36,865 bases of DNA from an uncultured Myxococcales bacterium. Lineage in GTDB: Bacteria > Myxococcota_A > UBA9042. The stretch spans positions 1-36,865 of the forward strand of contig CAITYF010000176.1 in NCBI GenBank assembly GCA_903896545.1. Direction: 5' to 3'. Made by a program: the position numbers and the translations under genes. Below are positions 1-7,987 of this stretch, piece after piece (positions within the stretch are counted from its first letter, which is position 1; every line of letters begins with the position of its first letter). Below the pieces are notes generated by a model. It saw nothing but the letters and a program-made list of their open reading frames with translations, made no database searches and was not told where the DNA came from.

Positions 1-131
1 GCGTCCTGATCGTCGCGCCCCGGACTCTCGCAGCCAAAGCTCAGCCCACTCAACAGGCAGATCGCTGCCGCAGCGATGTGGGGGCGCGTGCAGCGCAGAA
101 TTGAGTCGGTCGAAGCAGGCGAAACGGACAT
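1..131 (-). CDS. Lipoprotein, N-terminal part only (cut by left window edge)
   Basis: Reading the minus strand from an ATG at 131 gives an open frame of 43 codons that runs off the left edge. The visible start has a short polar N-terminus, a hydrophobic stretch (residues about 19-30) and a lipobox-like SFGC with Cys37, followed by a polar, acidic sequence. This is the pattern of a lipoprotein exported by Sec and anchored after signal peptidase II cleavage. It starts 58 bp downstream of the P460-like gene on the same strand, so co-transcription is plausible. The mature domain is outside the window, so no function can be given. The N-region is rather long (about 18 residues), so an internal start is possible. 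Confidence 0.5.
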   Translation of the reverse strand, partial: MSVSPASTDSILRCTRPHIAAAAICLLSGLSFGCESPGRDDQD

Positions 132-189
132 GGAGCCTCCAAAATACGCGCGAATATCGCGGCTACCGTACCCCCGCGCGGCGGTTCTG

Positions 190-675
190 TCACGGGATCG
201 GCAGGTGCAGCACCTTGGATTGCACCCAATCGTTCTTTCGCGCCATCGCGTGGCAGAGGTTGCAACTCACGCCTTCCTCCGTATATCCCGCGCCTTCGGG
301 CGGTTGGTCGCCACGCCAGACGATGCGCCATTGCCCGGATTCCTTGCTGATTTCCAGCCACTCCCAGCCGCGCGCCCATTCCGCGTTGTAGTCGCCGCCG
401 CGCTTGACCATCGCGAATGTGTCGCCGCTGCCGTTCAGCAACGTCTTCACCAGAATCGTGCCCACCGGAAACACCGTCGCGTCCACCGTCGGCTTTCGAT
501 TCAGATAGACGATCCGCGGTCCCGTCGTGTGGAAACTCCCCATCGCTGTTTCCGAGATCTGCCAGTGCGGCCAACTCTCCAGATCGGTGAAGTCGCCATC
601 CTGAACCACGAATTCCGAGTCGCTCGGCGTCGTCGTGCAAGCGGTCAGCAGGATTGTGAAGAGCAGGGCGCGCAT
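190..675 (-). CDS. Cytochrome P460-like haem lipoprotein
   Basis: This encodes a protein of 161 residues. The N-terminus is a lipoprotein signal with lipobox LTAC (Cys13), so the protein is probably membrane-anchored and periplasmic. The body resembles the cytochrome P460 domain: a Y-L-N-x-K/R-P segment, then F-P-x-G-T near the middle, a W-x-W-L-E segment, and a C-terminal CxxCH haem c site (CNLCH, residues 138-142). P460-type proteins bind covalent haem and include hydroxylamine-oxidising enzymes, but many relatives have no known substrate. The ATG at 675 was chosen over an in-frame ATG 30 bases upstream because GAGG precedes it with five bases of spacing and it places the signal peptide at the N-terminus. 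The divergent neighbour is livK. Confidence 0.75.
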   Translation of the reverse strand: MRALLFTILLTACTTTPSDSEFVVQDGDFTDLESWPHWQISETAMGSFHTTGPRIVYLNRKPTVDATVFPVGTILVKTLLNGSGDTFAMVKRGGDYNAEWARGWEWLEISKESGQWRIVWRGDQPPEGAGYTEEGVSCNLCHAMARKNDWVQSKVLHLPIP

Positions 676-778
676 CTCGACCTCGTGGCACCGCCATCCT
701 CGCACGCTCGCGCGCTGGGATGAAGGGCGTCGCCTCGAGATCGTCGACGCAAAGTCACGCAGGAATCACCGCAGGGCG

Positions 779-833
779 TTGCCGTGAGGCGTCGTGCTGG
801 ATAGACTCGGCGCTCTTGGCCGTCTCTGGAGGA
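779..833 (+). promoter_or_regulatory. Candidate sigma70-type promoter and RBS of the liv operon
   Basis: TTGCCG (779-784) and TAGACT (802-807) are separated by 17 bases and each matches four of six consensus positions. A strong Shine-Dalgarno GGAGGA (828-833) lies four bases before the livK ATG. The hexamers are read by eye in GC-rich DNA; the RBS is more certain than the promoter. Confidence 0.4.
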
Positions 834-837
834 TCCG

Positions 838-2139
838 ATGAACCGCAGCCGTTTTCTGACCTTGCTCTGCATGACCGCGCTCTCTGCCGCGTGTGGCAAA
901 AAAGCTGCGGATTCAGGTGCGCCTGCGGGCGACAAGGGTGCGGCTGCGGCGCAGACCGGTGGCGATGCGAGCGTCATCAAGATCGTTTCGTCGCTTCCGC
1001 GCACGGGCAGCGCCAACGCGCAGACAACCACGATGGTCAACGGCATCAAGATGGCCGTGGATGAGGTCGGCGGAAAGATCGGCAACTACACGCTGGTCTA
1101 CGAAGACTGGGACGATGCAAGCGCCAAAAAGGGCGACTGGGACCCGGAAGTTGAGGCTGCGAACGCTGATAAAGCTGTGAAAGATCCGAATGTTGTTGCC
1201 TACATTGGCACCTACAACTCTGGCGCGGCCAAGATCGCGATGCCGATTCTGAACAAGGCGAATCTGCCGATGATCTCGCCGGCGAACACGTACACCGGTC
1301 TGACCAAGCCGGGCATGGGCGAGCCCAACGAACCAGGCGTCTACCGTCCGACCGGGAAGATCAACTACTTCCGTGTGGTACCGGCGGATGACATTCAGGG
1401 AACGTCGGCGGCGGAATGGATCAAGAAGCTGGGCGGCAAGACGGTGTATGTGCTCGACGATCGCGGCCTGTATGGCAAAGGCGTCGCGGACGTCTTCGTG
1501 GCGAGTGCGCCCGATTTTGGCATCACGGTGCAGGGGCGCGAGGGCATCGACCCTAAGGCGCAGGAATACCGCTCGCTGATGACGAAGATCAAGGCGCAGA
1601 ATCCAGACTGGATCTACTACGGCGGCACGACGCAGACCAATGCGGGGCAGATCGCCAAGGACATCGTCGCGGTTGGTCTCGCTGCCAAGCTCATGGTGCC
1701 GGACGGCTGCTTTGAAGAAGCGTTCATCCAGGCCGCAGGCGCTGAAAACGTCGCAGGTCGCGCACACGTCACGTTTGGCGGCGTACCACCGGAGCAGCTG
1801 ACCGGCAAGGGCGCGGATTTCGTCAAGAAGTACACGGAAAAGTACAAGGCCGAGCCGCAAGCATACGCGGTCTACGGCTACGTGGCGGCAAAGGTCGCGC
1901 TCGACGCGATCGCCAAGGTGGGCAGCAAGGACCGCGCCGCGCTGCGTGACGCGATTCTGGCGACGGAACAGAAGGACGGCGCTCTGGGCACGTGGAAGTT
2001 TGACAAGAACGGCGACACCACGATGACGGTCATGTCGGGCAATATCGTCGAGGCGGGCAAGTTCAAGTTTGCGACGTTGCTCGGTGCTGGCGCTGGTGCC
2101 GCCCCTGCTCCTGCCGCTGCGACGCCGGCCGCGCCGTAA
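838..2139 (+). CDS. livK: Branched-chain amino acid ABC transporter, substrate-binding lipoprotein
   Basis: This encodes 433 residues of the periplasmic binding protein family 6 (Leu/Ile/Val-binding type). The signal peptide ends at a lipobox-like SAAC (Cys19), as expected where the binding protein is tethered to a membrane. The mature part begins with I-V-S-S-L-P-R-T-G-S and a G-I-K-M-A-V-D-E segment, both typical of LivK/LivJ. It continues with the linker-type segment IGTYNSG and a hinge region around YFRVVPADD. The C-terminus is an Ala/Pro tail of about 20 residues unlike the folded domain. It is the first gene of livK-H-M-G-F and 28 bp precede livH. The ligand cannot be read from sequence: the family covers branched-chain amino acids, amides, urea and aromatic acids. 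Confidence 0.93.
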   Translation: MNRSRFLTLLCMTALSAACGKKAADSGAPAGDKGAAAAQTGGDASVIKIVSSLPRTGSANAQTTTMVNGIKMAVDEVGGKIGNYTLVYEDWDDASAKKGDWDPEVEAANADKAVKDPNVVAYIGTYNSGAAKIAMPILNKANLPMISPANTYTGLTKPGMGEPNEPGVYRPTGKINYFRVVPADDIQGTSAAEWIKKLGGKTVYVLDDRGLYGKGVADVFVASAPDFGITVQGREGIDPKAQEYRSLMTKIKAQNPDWIYYGGTTQTNAGQIAKDIVAVGLAAKLMVPDGCFEEAFIQAAGAENVAGRAHVTFGGVPPEQLTGKGADFVKKYTEKYKAEPQAYAVYGYVAAKVALDAIAKVGSKDRAALRDAILATEQKDGALGTWKFDKNGDTTMTVMSGNIVEAGKFKFATLLGAGAGAAPAPAAATPAAP

Positions 2140-2167
2140 CCGTCCCTTCCCGATTCCGCGAGAAACC

Positions 2168-3124
2168 GTGCTCGATACCGTCCTCCAACAGCTGCTCATC
2201 GGTCTGACCAACGGCATGGTTTTTGCCTTGGTGGCGTTGGGTTATACGATGGTGTACGGCATCCTGGAGTTCATCAACTTCGCCCACGGCGACGTTTTCA
2301 TGCTGTCGGCGTTCGTCTCGCTGACCCTCGTCGGCGCGCTGGGATTGAACGATCAGTCGTCGGCCGGCGCCTTGGCGGGCGGTCTGGTGCTTTGCATCGT
2401 CGCGTCGTCAGTCTTTGGCGGCCTTTTGAACCTGACGATCGATCGCGTCGTCTACAAGCCGTTGCGCAAGGCGCCCAAGCTCGCGCCGCTCGTCTCGGCG
2501 ATCGGCGTTTCCTTCATCCTGCAAAATGTCGGCCTCTTCTGGGGCGGCATGTCGATGCAAATCTTTGGCGGCGGCGGTCAAGCGGCCGCGCCCAAGGCGT
2601 TCCCGAACCTCCTGCCGGCGACCAACCTGCTCGGCGCCAGCAGCCACGTGACGTTGCAGCCCAAGGACGTGCTGGTCATCGGCGCGTCGTTGGTCGTGAT
2701 GAGCGCGCTTTACGGCATCGTGCAGTTCACCAAGCTCGGCAAAGCGATGCGGGCGACCGCGCAGGATCCGTCCGCCGCGCGCTTGATGGGCATCGACGTC
2801 GATCAAGTCGTCTCCGCGACATTCCTCATCGGCGGCGCGCTCGGCGGCTTCGCCTCGGTCATCTACAGCCTCTACATCAACACCGTTCACTACCAAATGG
2901 GCTATCAAAACGGCCTCTACGCGTTCACCGCGGCAGTCGTCGGTGGTATTGGCAACATTCCCGGCGCCGTACTGGGCGGGCTCTTGCTCGGACTTGTCCG
3001 CGCATTTTCCGACCAGTTCATCGGCGCGCAGTGGCAGCCCGCGGTGCTCTTCGGCATCCTGATCGTCATCCTCGTTTTCCGACCGGCCGGCCTTCTGGGC
3101 TCGACCGCCCGCGAGAAGGTGTAG
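2168..3124 (+). CDS. livH: Branched-chain amino acid ABC transporter permease LivH
   Basis: This encodes an inner-membrane permease of 318 residues, one half of the translocation channel. It opens with the LivH hallmark LLIGLTNGMVFALVALGYTM and FINFAHGD, then has about eight hydrophobic segments. The conserved cytoplasmic loop RATAQDPSAARLMGIDVDQV contacts the ATPases. Near the end are AVVGGIGNIPGAVLGG and a final helix ending FRPAGLLG, all family standards. The frame is open further upstream into livK, but the homologous region starts at the GTG at 2168, 28 bp after the livK stop and preceded by a weak GAGA. The livM start follows after three bases, so translation is probably coupled. Confidence 0.92.
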   Translation: MLDTVLQQLLIGLTNGMVFALVALGYTMVYGILEFINFAHGDVFMLSAFVSLTLVGALGLNDQSSAGALAGGLVLCIVASSVFGGLLNLTIDRVVYKPLRKAPKLAPLVSAIGVSFILQNVGLFWGGMSMQIFGGGGQAAAPKAFPNLLPATNLLGASSHVTLQPKDVLVIGASLVVMSALYGIVQFTKLGKAMRATAQDPSAARLMGIDVDQVVSATFLIGGALGGFASVIYSLYINTVHYQMGYQNGLYAFTAAVVGGIGNIPGAVLGGLLLGLVRAFSDQFIGAQWQPAVLFGILIVILVFRPAGLLGSTAREKV

Positions 3125-3127
3125 ACC

Positions 3128-4225
3128 ATGGCGGCGCTGCTCAAGAAATTCGGCGGTCTACCCGTTCTGGCTTTGGTCGTGCTGGCGATCTACCCGTTCG
3201 CGCCGGTCGTCGATTGGGCGCTGGAAGCCGCGACCGGACAGGCGCTGCACATCGACCGGCAGCTGGTCAACATCTTCATCTTCTCGATCCTCGCCTTGGC
3301 GCTGAACCTGCAGGTCGGTCAAGCCGGGCTTCTGCAGCTCGGTATCGCTGCGTTTTTTGCCGTTGGCGCGTTCACCACCGGTGTGCTGACCGTCGAGAAA
3401 TATCCGTTTCAAATCGGTTTCTGGGGCGCGATCCTCATCTCGCCCTTGGCCGGCGCGATCGGTGGCTTCCTTCTGGGCGCGCCGACGCTGCGTCTGCGCG
3501 GCGACTACTTGGCGATCGTGACGCTCGGCTTTGGCGAAGTGATGCGCATCGTGCTCCTGAACCTGGAGAACATCACGGACGGGCCGCGCGGTTTGAACCC
3601 GGTGCCCGCGCCGTGGCTGCCGACTTTGGTGCGTGACGCCATGTCGCCTGCAGGGGATGCGTCGATCGGCACGTTGCGGGCGATGTATTTTCTCGCGCTG
3701 ATCGTGCTCGCCGCGACCGTCGTGTGTCTGAAGCTGCTGGAACGTTCGCGCATCGGCCGCGCTTTCGTCGCGTTGCGGGAAGACGAGCTCGCCGCTTCAT
3801 GCATGGGCATCGAACCGGCGCGCATCAAGCTTGCCGCGTTCACCGGCGGCGCGGCGCTCGCTGCATTGGCTGGCTGCTTCTACGCAACCAACTTGACCAC
3901 GACCGCCGAGCCGAACACCTACGATTTCAACTACTCCATCATGGTCCTGTGCTGCCTCATCATCGGCGGTTTGGGTTCCATCCGCGGCGCGCTCTTGGGC
4001 GCTGCGCTCCTGCTTGGCTTTGACAACGTGATTTCGCCGCTCCTCACGCGCCTCCTCCAAACTGCGCTCGGCGGCGAGTCGACCCACGTCATGGCGTCGT
4101 TCAGCAACTGGCGCTGGATCGTCTTTGGCACTGCCCTCGTCGTGATGATGCGTTTGCGCCCGGAAGGCCTCTGGCCGTCCAGCCCGCAGGCCGAAGAGCT
4201 GCACGAAAGCGCGGGGGAAGCCTGA
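3128..4225 (+). CDS. livM: Branched-chain amino acid ABC transporter permease LivM
   Basis: This encodes the second permease subunit, 365 residues with about nine to ten hydrophobic segments. Typical LivM signatures are ILALALNLQVGQAGLLQLG near residues 55-75, APTLRLRGDYLAIVTLGFGE before residue 140, and the ATPase-contacting loop SRIGRAFVALREDELAASCMGI. Near the end is IIGGLGSIRGALLGAALL followed by RPEGLWP. The stop TGA (4223-4225) shares its A with the livG ATG, an overlap that indicates translational coupling. The length is normal for the family. I see no compensating loss of membrane helices that would explain the extra helices in the neighbouring LivG. Confidence 0.92.
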   Translation: MAALLKKFGGLPVLALVVLAIYPFAPVVDWALEAATGQALHIDRQLVNIFIFSILALALNLQVGQAGLLQLGIAAFFAVGAFTTGVLTVEKYPFQIGFWGAILISPLAGAIGGFLLGAPTLRLRGDYLAIVTLGFGEVMRIVLLNLENITDGPRGLNPVPAPWLPTLVRDAMSPAGDASIGTLRAMYFLALIVLAATVVCLKLLERSRIGRAFVALREDELAASCMGIEPARIKLAAFTGGAALAALAGCFYATNLTTTAEPNTYDFNYSIMVLCCLIIGGLGSIRGALLGAALLLGFDNVISPLLTRLLQTALGGESTHVMASFSNWRWIVFGTALVVMMRLRPEGLWPSSPQAEELHESAGEA

Positions 4226-5610
4226 TGGCCGCACCGCTGCTGAACGTGGACAAACTGACGCTGCGCTTCGGTGGTCTGACCGCCGTGAGTGAAGTCGATC
4301 TGCGTGTGGAAGAAGGCGAGATCGCCGCCGTGATTGGTCCGAACGGCGCCGGCAAGACGAGTCTGTTCAACGCGATTACCGGCATTTACGAACCGACTTC
4401 GGGCGAAGTCCAGCTGGACGGCCACGATCTGCGCGAGCCGATGCGTCCGGGCCTGCTGCTCCGGTGGGTCCTGACAGGGCTTGGCGTTGGGCTCATCGGG
4501 CTCCTGACGGCCTCCAACGTCGATTCGCTCTGGGCGGCGTCGATCAAGTCCCAAGATCCCAACGCGTTTTCGGTCGCGCGTGCGCTGCACGACGGTGCGG
4601 GCTTCATGGCGGCGCAACCGCGCGTCGACCTGCGGATGGGCAAGCTCTTTGTGACCAGCTTTGACGGACAAACGACGTTTGCCGTGGTGAAGACGCCGGA
4701 GTTGGCGGCCGCGGCGCTGAACGACGCGGAGAAGCGCCTGGCGAATCCGCAGACGGACGACGACAAGGCGACGGCGGCGCGTACGTCGGCAGCCCTGCGT
4801 GTGCGATTCGGCGCGTTCCTCGCGGGACTGCTGCTTGGCTTTCTGGCCGCGCGCGCGGTGTGGCAGCGGACACGTCGCACGCCGACCTCCGTGGCACTGC
4901 GCGGTGTCGCGCGGACCTTCCAAAATATCCGCCTGTTTCACAACATGACCGTCATTGAGAACGTGCTCGTGGCCAGCGATCGCCACCTGCGCGCTCAGGC
5001 GAAGCTCAGTGATCCGGGGCGGCTGACGGCGATCCTCGCGCCGACTGCGCTGCTGGGGCTGACGGCGATCCTGGCGATTGTGGTGCGCAAAGCGGCCCTC
5101 GATGCAGCTGAGGCGCTGCCGATCGGCATCTTGGCTTCACTTCTGCTGGGACTTCTGGCGTGGCTGATCATCGTGAAGCGGCGCGGCGCTTTCTCCGGTG
5201 CGTCGCTGAATCAAGAACGTGCGGCGCGTGCGGAAGCCATCGAGCTCCTCAAATTCGTGGGCCTGGAGCATCGCATCCGCGATCTGGCGCGCAACCTGCC
5301 GTACGGCGAACAGCGGCGTCTCGAAATTGCCCGCGCGCTCGCCACGCGTCCGCGGTTGCTGCTTTTGGACGAACCTGCGGCGGGCATGAACCCGTCGGAA
5401 ACGGTCAGCTTGATGCACCTGATTCGCGCGATTCGCGACCGCGGCATGACGGTTCTGCTGATTGAGCACCACATGCGCGTGGTCATGGGCATCAGCGACC
5501 GGATCACGGTGCTGGTGCACGGCAAGCGCATCGCGGAAGGGACGCCGGATGAAATCCGCCAGAATCCCGCGGTGATTGAAGCGTACTTGGGCGCGGACGG
5601 GGAGCATTGA
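4225..5610 (+). CDS. livG: LivG-type ABC ATPase with two membrane-spanning insertions in the nucleotide-binding domain
   Basis: This encodes 461 residues, whereas LivG ATPases usually have about 250-260. All motifs are intact and in order: Walker A GPNGAGKT (38-45), Q-loop Gln233 in RTFQN, signature PYGEQRR (359-365), Walker B with LLLLDEP (378-384) and H-loop His415. The end VIEAYLG is typical. About 145 extra residues separate Walker A from the Q-loop (residues about 75-220). They form a hydrophobic helix (78-97), a polar segment of about 95 residues, and a second helix (194-213) followed by Arg-rich sequence. A second insert of about 60 residues (about 260-320) lies between Q-loop and signature and holds two more helices (268-287, 299-317). 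An even number of helices in each insert returns the chain to the cytoplasm. The frame is continuous, with no sign of a fused separate gene. Confidence 0.88.
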   Translation: MAAPLLNVDKLTLRFGGLTAVSEVDLRVEEGEIAAVIGPNGAGKTSLFNAITGIYEPTSGEVQLDGHDLREPMRPGLLLRWVLTGLGVGLIGLLTASNVDSLWAASIKSQDPNAFSVARALHDGAGFMAAQPRVDLRMGKLFVTSFDGQTTFAVVKTPELAAAALNDAEKRLANPQTDDDKATAARTSAALRVRFGAFLAGLLLGFLAARAVWQRTRRTPTSVALRGVARTFQNIRLFHNMTVIENVLVASDRHLRAQAKLSDPGRLTAILAPTALLGLTAILAIVVRKAALDAAEALPIGILASLLLGLLAWLIIVKRRGAFSGASLNQERAARAEAIELLKFVGLEHRIRDLARNLPYGEQRRLEIARALATRPRLLLLDEPAAGMNPSETVSLMHLIRAIRDRGMTVLLIEHHMRVVMGISDRITVLVHGKRIAEGTPDEIRQNPAVIEAYLGADGEH

Positions 5611-5613
5611 GCC

Positions 5614-6324
5614 ATGGCGCTGCTTGAACTCCGCGACGTGCGGGCCAAATACGGCGCGATTGAGGCGCTGAAGGGCATTTCGCTGACCGTCGAGGCCGGT
5701 GAAATCGTCACGCTGATTGGCGCCAATGGCGCGGGCAAGACGACGACGCTGACGAGTATTTCCGGTTTGCACAAGCCGAGTTCAGGCTCGGTCGTGTTTG
5801 ACGGCAAGGATCTGGGCAACGTGGCGCCGCACGACGTCGTGCGTCTCGGCTTGGTGCACAGTCCAGAGGGCCGACGCGTGTTTCCGCGCATGACGGTCGC
5901 TGAAAACCTCGAAATGGGCGCCTACACGCGCGATGACAAAGCCGGGATTCAGGCGGATTTCGCGCGGGTCTACGAGCTTTTTCCCGTGCTTCTGGAGCGC
6001 AAAGCGCAAGCGGCCGGCACGCTGTCGGGCGGCGAACAGCAGATGCTGGCGGTCGGCCGGGCGATGATGACCAAGCCGCGGCTGCTGCTGCTGGACGAGC
6101 CGTCGCTGGGCCTGGCGCCGCTGATTGTCGCGCGGATTTTTCAGGTGATTCAGACGCTGAACCAACAGGGCGTGACGATTTTGCTGGTCGAGCAGAACGC
6201 GCGGATGGCGCTGAAGATCGCGCACCGCGCGTACGTGCTGGAGACGGGCGAAGTCACGATGTCGGGGCCAGCGGCGGATGTGCTGGCGGATCCGCGGGTG
6301 CAGGCTGCGTACTTGGGCGAGTGA
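5614..6324 (+). CDS. livF: Branched-chain amino acid ABC transporter ATPase LivF
   Basis: This encodes 236 residues, the normal length for LivF, the second ATPase of the importer. Walker A is GANGAGKT (36-43). The Q-loop/P region reads VHSPEGRRVFPRMTVAENL, the LivF version. The signature is LSGGEQQML, Walker B is LLLLDEPSLGLAPL, and the H-loop follows in LLVEQN. The C-terminus AAYLGE is typical. It starts three bases after the livG stop, with GGGGAG upstream inside the livG end. Unlike its neighbour LivG it has no membrane insertion, so only one half of the expected ATPase heterodimer is membrane-embedded. Confidence 0.93.
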   Translation: MALLELRDVRAKYGAIEALKGISLTVEAGEIVTLIGANGAGKTTTLTSISGLHKPSSGSVVFDGKDLGNVAPHDVVRLGLVHSPEGRRVFPRMTVAENLEMGAYTRDDKAGIQADFARVYELFPVLLERKAQAAGTLSGGEQQMLAVGRAMMTKPRLLLLDEPSLGLAPLIVARIFQVIQTLNQQGVTILLVEQNARMALKIAHRAYVLETGEVTMSGPAADVLADPRVQAAYLGE

Positions 6325-6394
6325 GCGCGGGCCGCGTGATGAACGCCGCGAGTCACTTCTGGAAAGCCAACTGACCGTCGTGGACCACGCGAAA

Positions 6395-6439
6395 GGGACC
6401 GGACGCTTTGCGCGGAGTCCCGGTCCCCGCTTGCGGGGA
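6395..6439. terminator. Two overlapping hairpins between convergent genes (candidate terminator)
   Basis: The convergent genes livF (ends 6324) and the lipoprotein gene ending at 6489 are separated by 164 bp. GGGACCGG (6395-6402) pairs with CCGGTCCC (6420-6427). A second stem TCCCCG-CTTG-CGGGGA occupies 6424-6439. The two share bases 6424-6427, so they are mutually exclusive. There is no clear T-tract, so terminator function is inferred from position and stem stability only. Confidence 0.4.
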
Positions 6440-6488
6440 TTCGCCCAAAAGCATCAACCGCCTCGCGACCCGCGCCGCTGCCCCGCGT

Positions 6489-7853
6489 TCAATTCTTCCA
6501 ATTCAACTTCTGCATCTTCGCAAACTGCGGGTCACTATCTGACGCCGGCCACCGCCACAGGCTCGCGCGCGGACCGGCGACGGCAAAGAACGCGTTCATG
6601 TCCGCCGCGGTTGGGTCCATCTCATTGTCCTGCGCCGCCCACATCGGTGCCTTCAAGCCGAGGTTCGCCGCGTCTTTGACCGCCGTCGTGTAGGACTTGG
6701 CGGGCGTCGTCGTCGACCACAAGTCCCAGTACGTCTGCGGCAGGAACGCGTCACCGCACGCTTGGTCAAACGCTTCAAACGGAAAATCGAGGTGGTAGCT
6801 GATCCAGCCAAACGTCGTGTAGCCCAAGAAGACGCCGGGCGCCTGCTTGCGGATCTCGTCGCACAGCTCCAGCGCGTCGGCGTCGTGTTTGACGAACTCC
6901 ACTTCGACGTCGAGGATGATGCCGGAAACGCCGGGAATCTTCGCGGCTTTGGCGATGACGGCGGCCTTGGCGGCGTTGTTGCCTGGTGTGACGTACGGCC
7001 AGCCGTAGACCTCGATGCCGCGCGAGGTGAACTCGGCGACGATGCTGGCGTTGAAGTTGGTGTCGTAGCTGCTCAAGTCCTGGCCGGTTTTGATGAGCAC
7101 GAAGCCGATGCCCATCGTTTGCGCGTCGATGGCGACCTGCTGCGCGGAAGGCGCGGACGCGTCAAACTTCCACACCCAGACGCCTTTGCCGAGCGTGCCG
7201 GTGGTCGGCTTGGACTTGCAGAAGTCGGCGGTACCCGTGGGCGCGACGAAGCAGCCGTACGTGCAGGTGTCGCTGCTTGCGGTCTTTTTGCCCTTGCACG
7301 TGTAGAGCGTGTTGATGTCGGGTGACGCGGGCTTGAGCGATGCGCCGCAGTACACGCCATCGCCCGCGAACGCGCCCGCGCACGGGTCGGGGCAAGTGCC
7401 GCAGTCCTGCGCGCAGGTCTTGCACGTCTCGCCGCCGTTGCACGCGCCGTCGCCGCAGCTGATGACCGGCGCGCACGTGTCCTTGCCAGGCTTGACCGGG
7501 TTGCAGCCGCCGTCGCACGTGACCCACTTGGCGATGTGGTTGCCTTTGCAGGTGAAGAGGACGTGATCCAGACTCGCCGCGTCGGGCGGGACGGGGCTGA
7601 ACGACGCCGCGCAGTAGGTGCCATCGCCGGCCGTCGCGCTGGAGCAGTGGTCCGTGGTGATGACTTCCGGGCCGCCCGGCGAGTCGCTGCTGGTATCGGT
7701 GCCCGCGGCGTCGCTGAAGAAGGCGTCCTCCAGACCAACGTCCGCGCTGCTATCCCCGTTCACGTCCAATCCGCCGCCGCCGTCTACCGTGCTGGTCCCG
7801 CAACTCACGCACGCCACGACTCCGATCCAGCTTGTCCATCCGCGCAACTTCAT
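6489..7853 (-). CDS. Secreted Cys-rich lipoprotein with C-terminal TIM-barrel, glycosidase-like domain
   Basis: This encodes 454 residues. A lipoprotein signal is followed by Cys15 or Cys18, then a Gly/Asp/Ser-rich linker (about 20-65). Two related modules follow, each with GDGxYC and later TCKG (about 70-110 and 160-205). Between them lies a CGDGACNGGETCKTC-type knot with regularly spaced cysteines. From about residue 222 the character changes: GVWVWKF, GFVLIKTG, IEVYGWPYV, GIILDVEVEF and FLPQTYW follow the alternating strand/acid pattern of a TIM-barrel glycoside hydrolase. Candidate acids are the D and E residues in ILDVEVE. The exact family was not recognised. The ATG at 7853 has GGAGG seven bases upstream. 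The protein is likely surface-exposed and may act on polysaccharide or bind a wall. Confidence 0.75.
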   Translation of the reverse strand: MKLRGWTSWIGVVACVSCGTSTVDGGGGLDVNGDSSADVGLEDAFFSDAAGTDTSSDSPGGPEVITTDHCSSATAGDGTYCAASFSPVPPDAASLDHVLFTCKGNHIAKWVTCDGGCNPVKPGKDTCAPVISCGDGACNGGETCKTCAQDCGTCPDPCAGAFAGDGVYCGASLKPASPDINTLYTCKGKKTASSDTCTYGCFVAPTGTADFCKSKPTTGTLGKGVWVWKFDASAPSAQQVAIDAQTMGIGFVLIKTGQDLSSYDTNFNASIVAEFTSRGIEVYGWPYVTPGNNAAKAAVIAKAAKIPGVSGIILDVEVEFVKHDADALELCDEIRKQAPGVFLGYTTFGWISYHLDFPFEAFDQACGDAFLPQTYWDLWSTTTPAKSYTTAVKDAANLGLKAPMWAAQDNEMDPTAADMNAFFAVAGPRASLWRWPASDSDPQFAKMQKLNWKN

Positions 7854-7873
7854 GGCCTTGCCTCCGCTTCTGC

Positions 7874-7902
7874 ATTGTCCGCCGCACGCCGACGTGGCGC
7901 AA
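7874..7902 (-). promoter_or_regulatory. Candidate promoter of the TIM-barrel lipoprotein gene
   Basis: On the minus strand TTGCGC (7902-7897) is followed after 17 bases by GACAAT (7879-7874), about 20 bases before the start codon of the lipoprotein gene. The -35 match is only three of six, so this is a weak call. The RBS GGAGG (7865-7861) lies between it and the ATG. Confidence 0.28.
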
Positions 7903-7987
7903 CCGCAACCAATGTTCGTTCGGCGTGAATCTTTGCCGCGGTTGGTGGCTCAGAAAAGCAGGACACAACCGTCCCCCGGAGATTCTC

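Noticed and set aside
4225..5610. Reading the long LivG as two fused genes or a LivM-LivG permease fusion
   Set aside because: The ABC motifs flank the hydrophobic parts on both sides, so the helices are internal insertions in one ATPase and not an attached permease domain.
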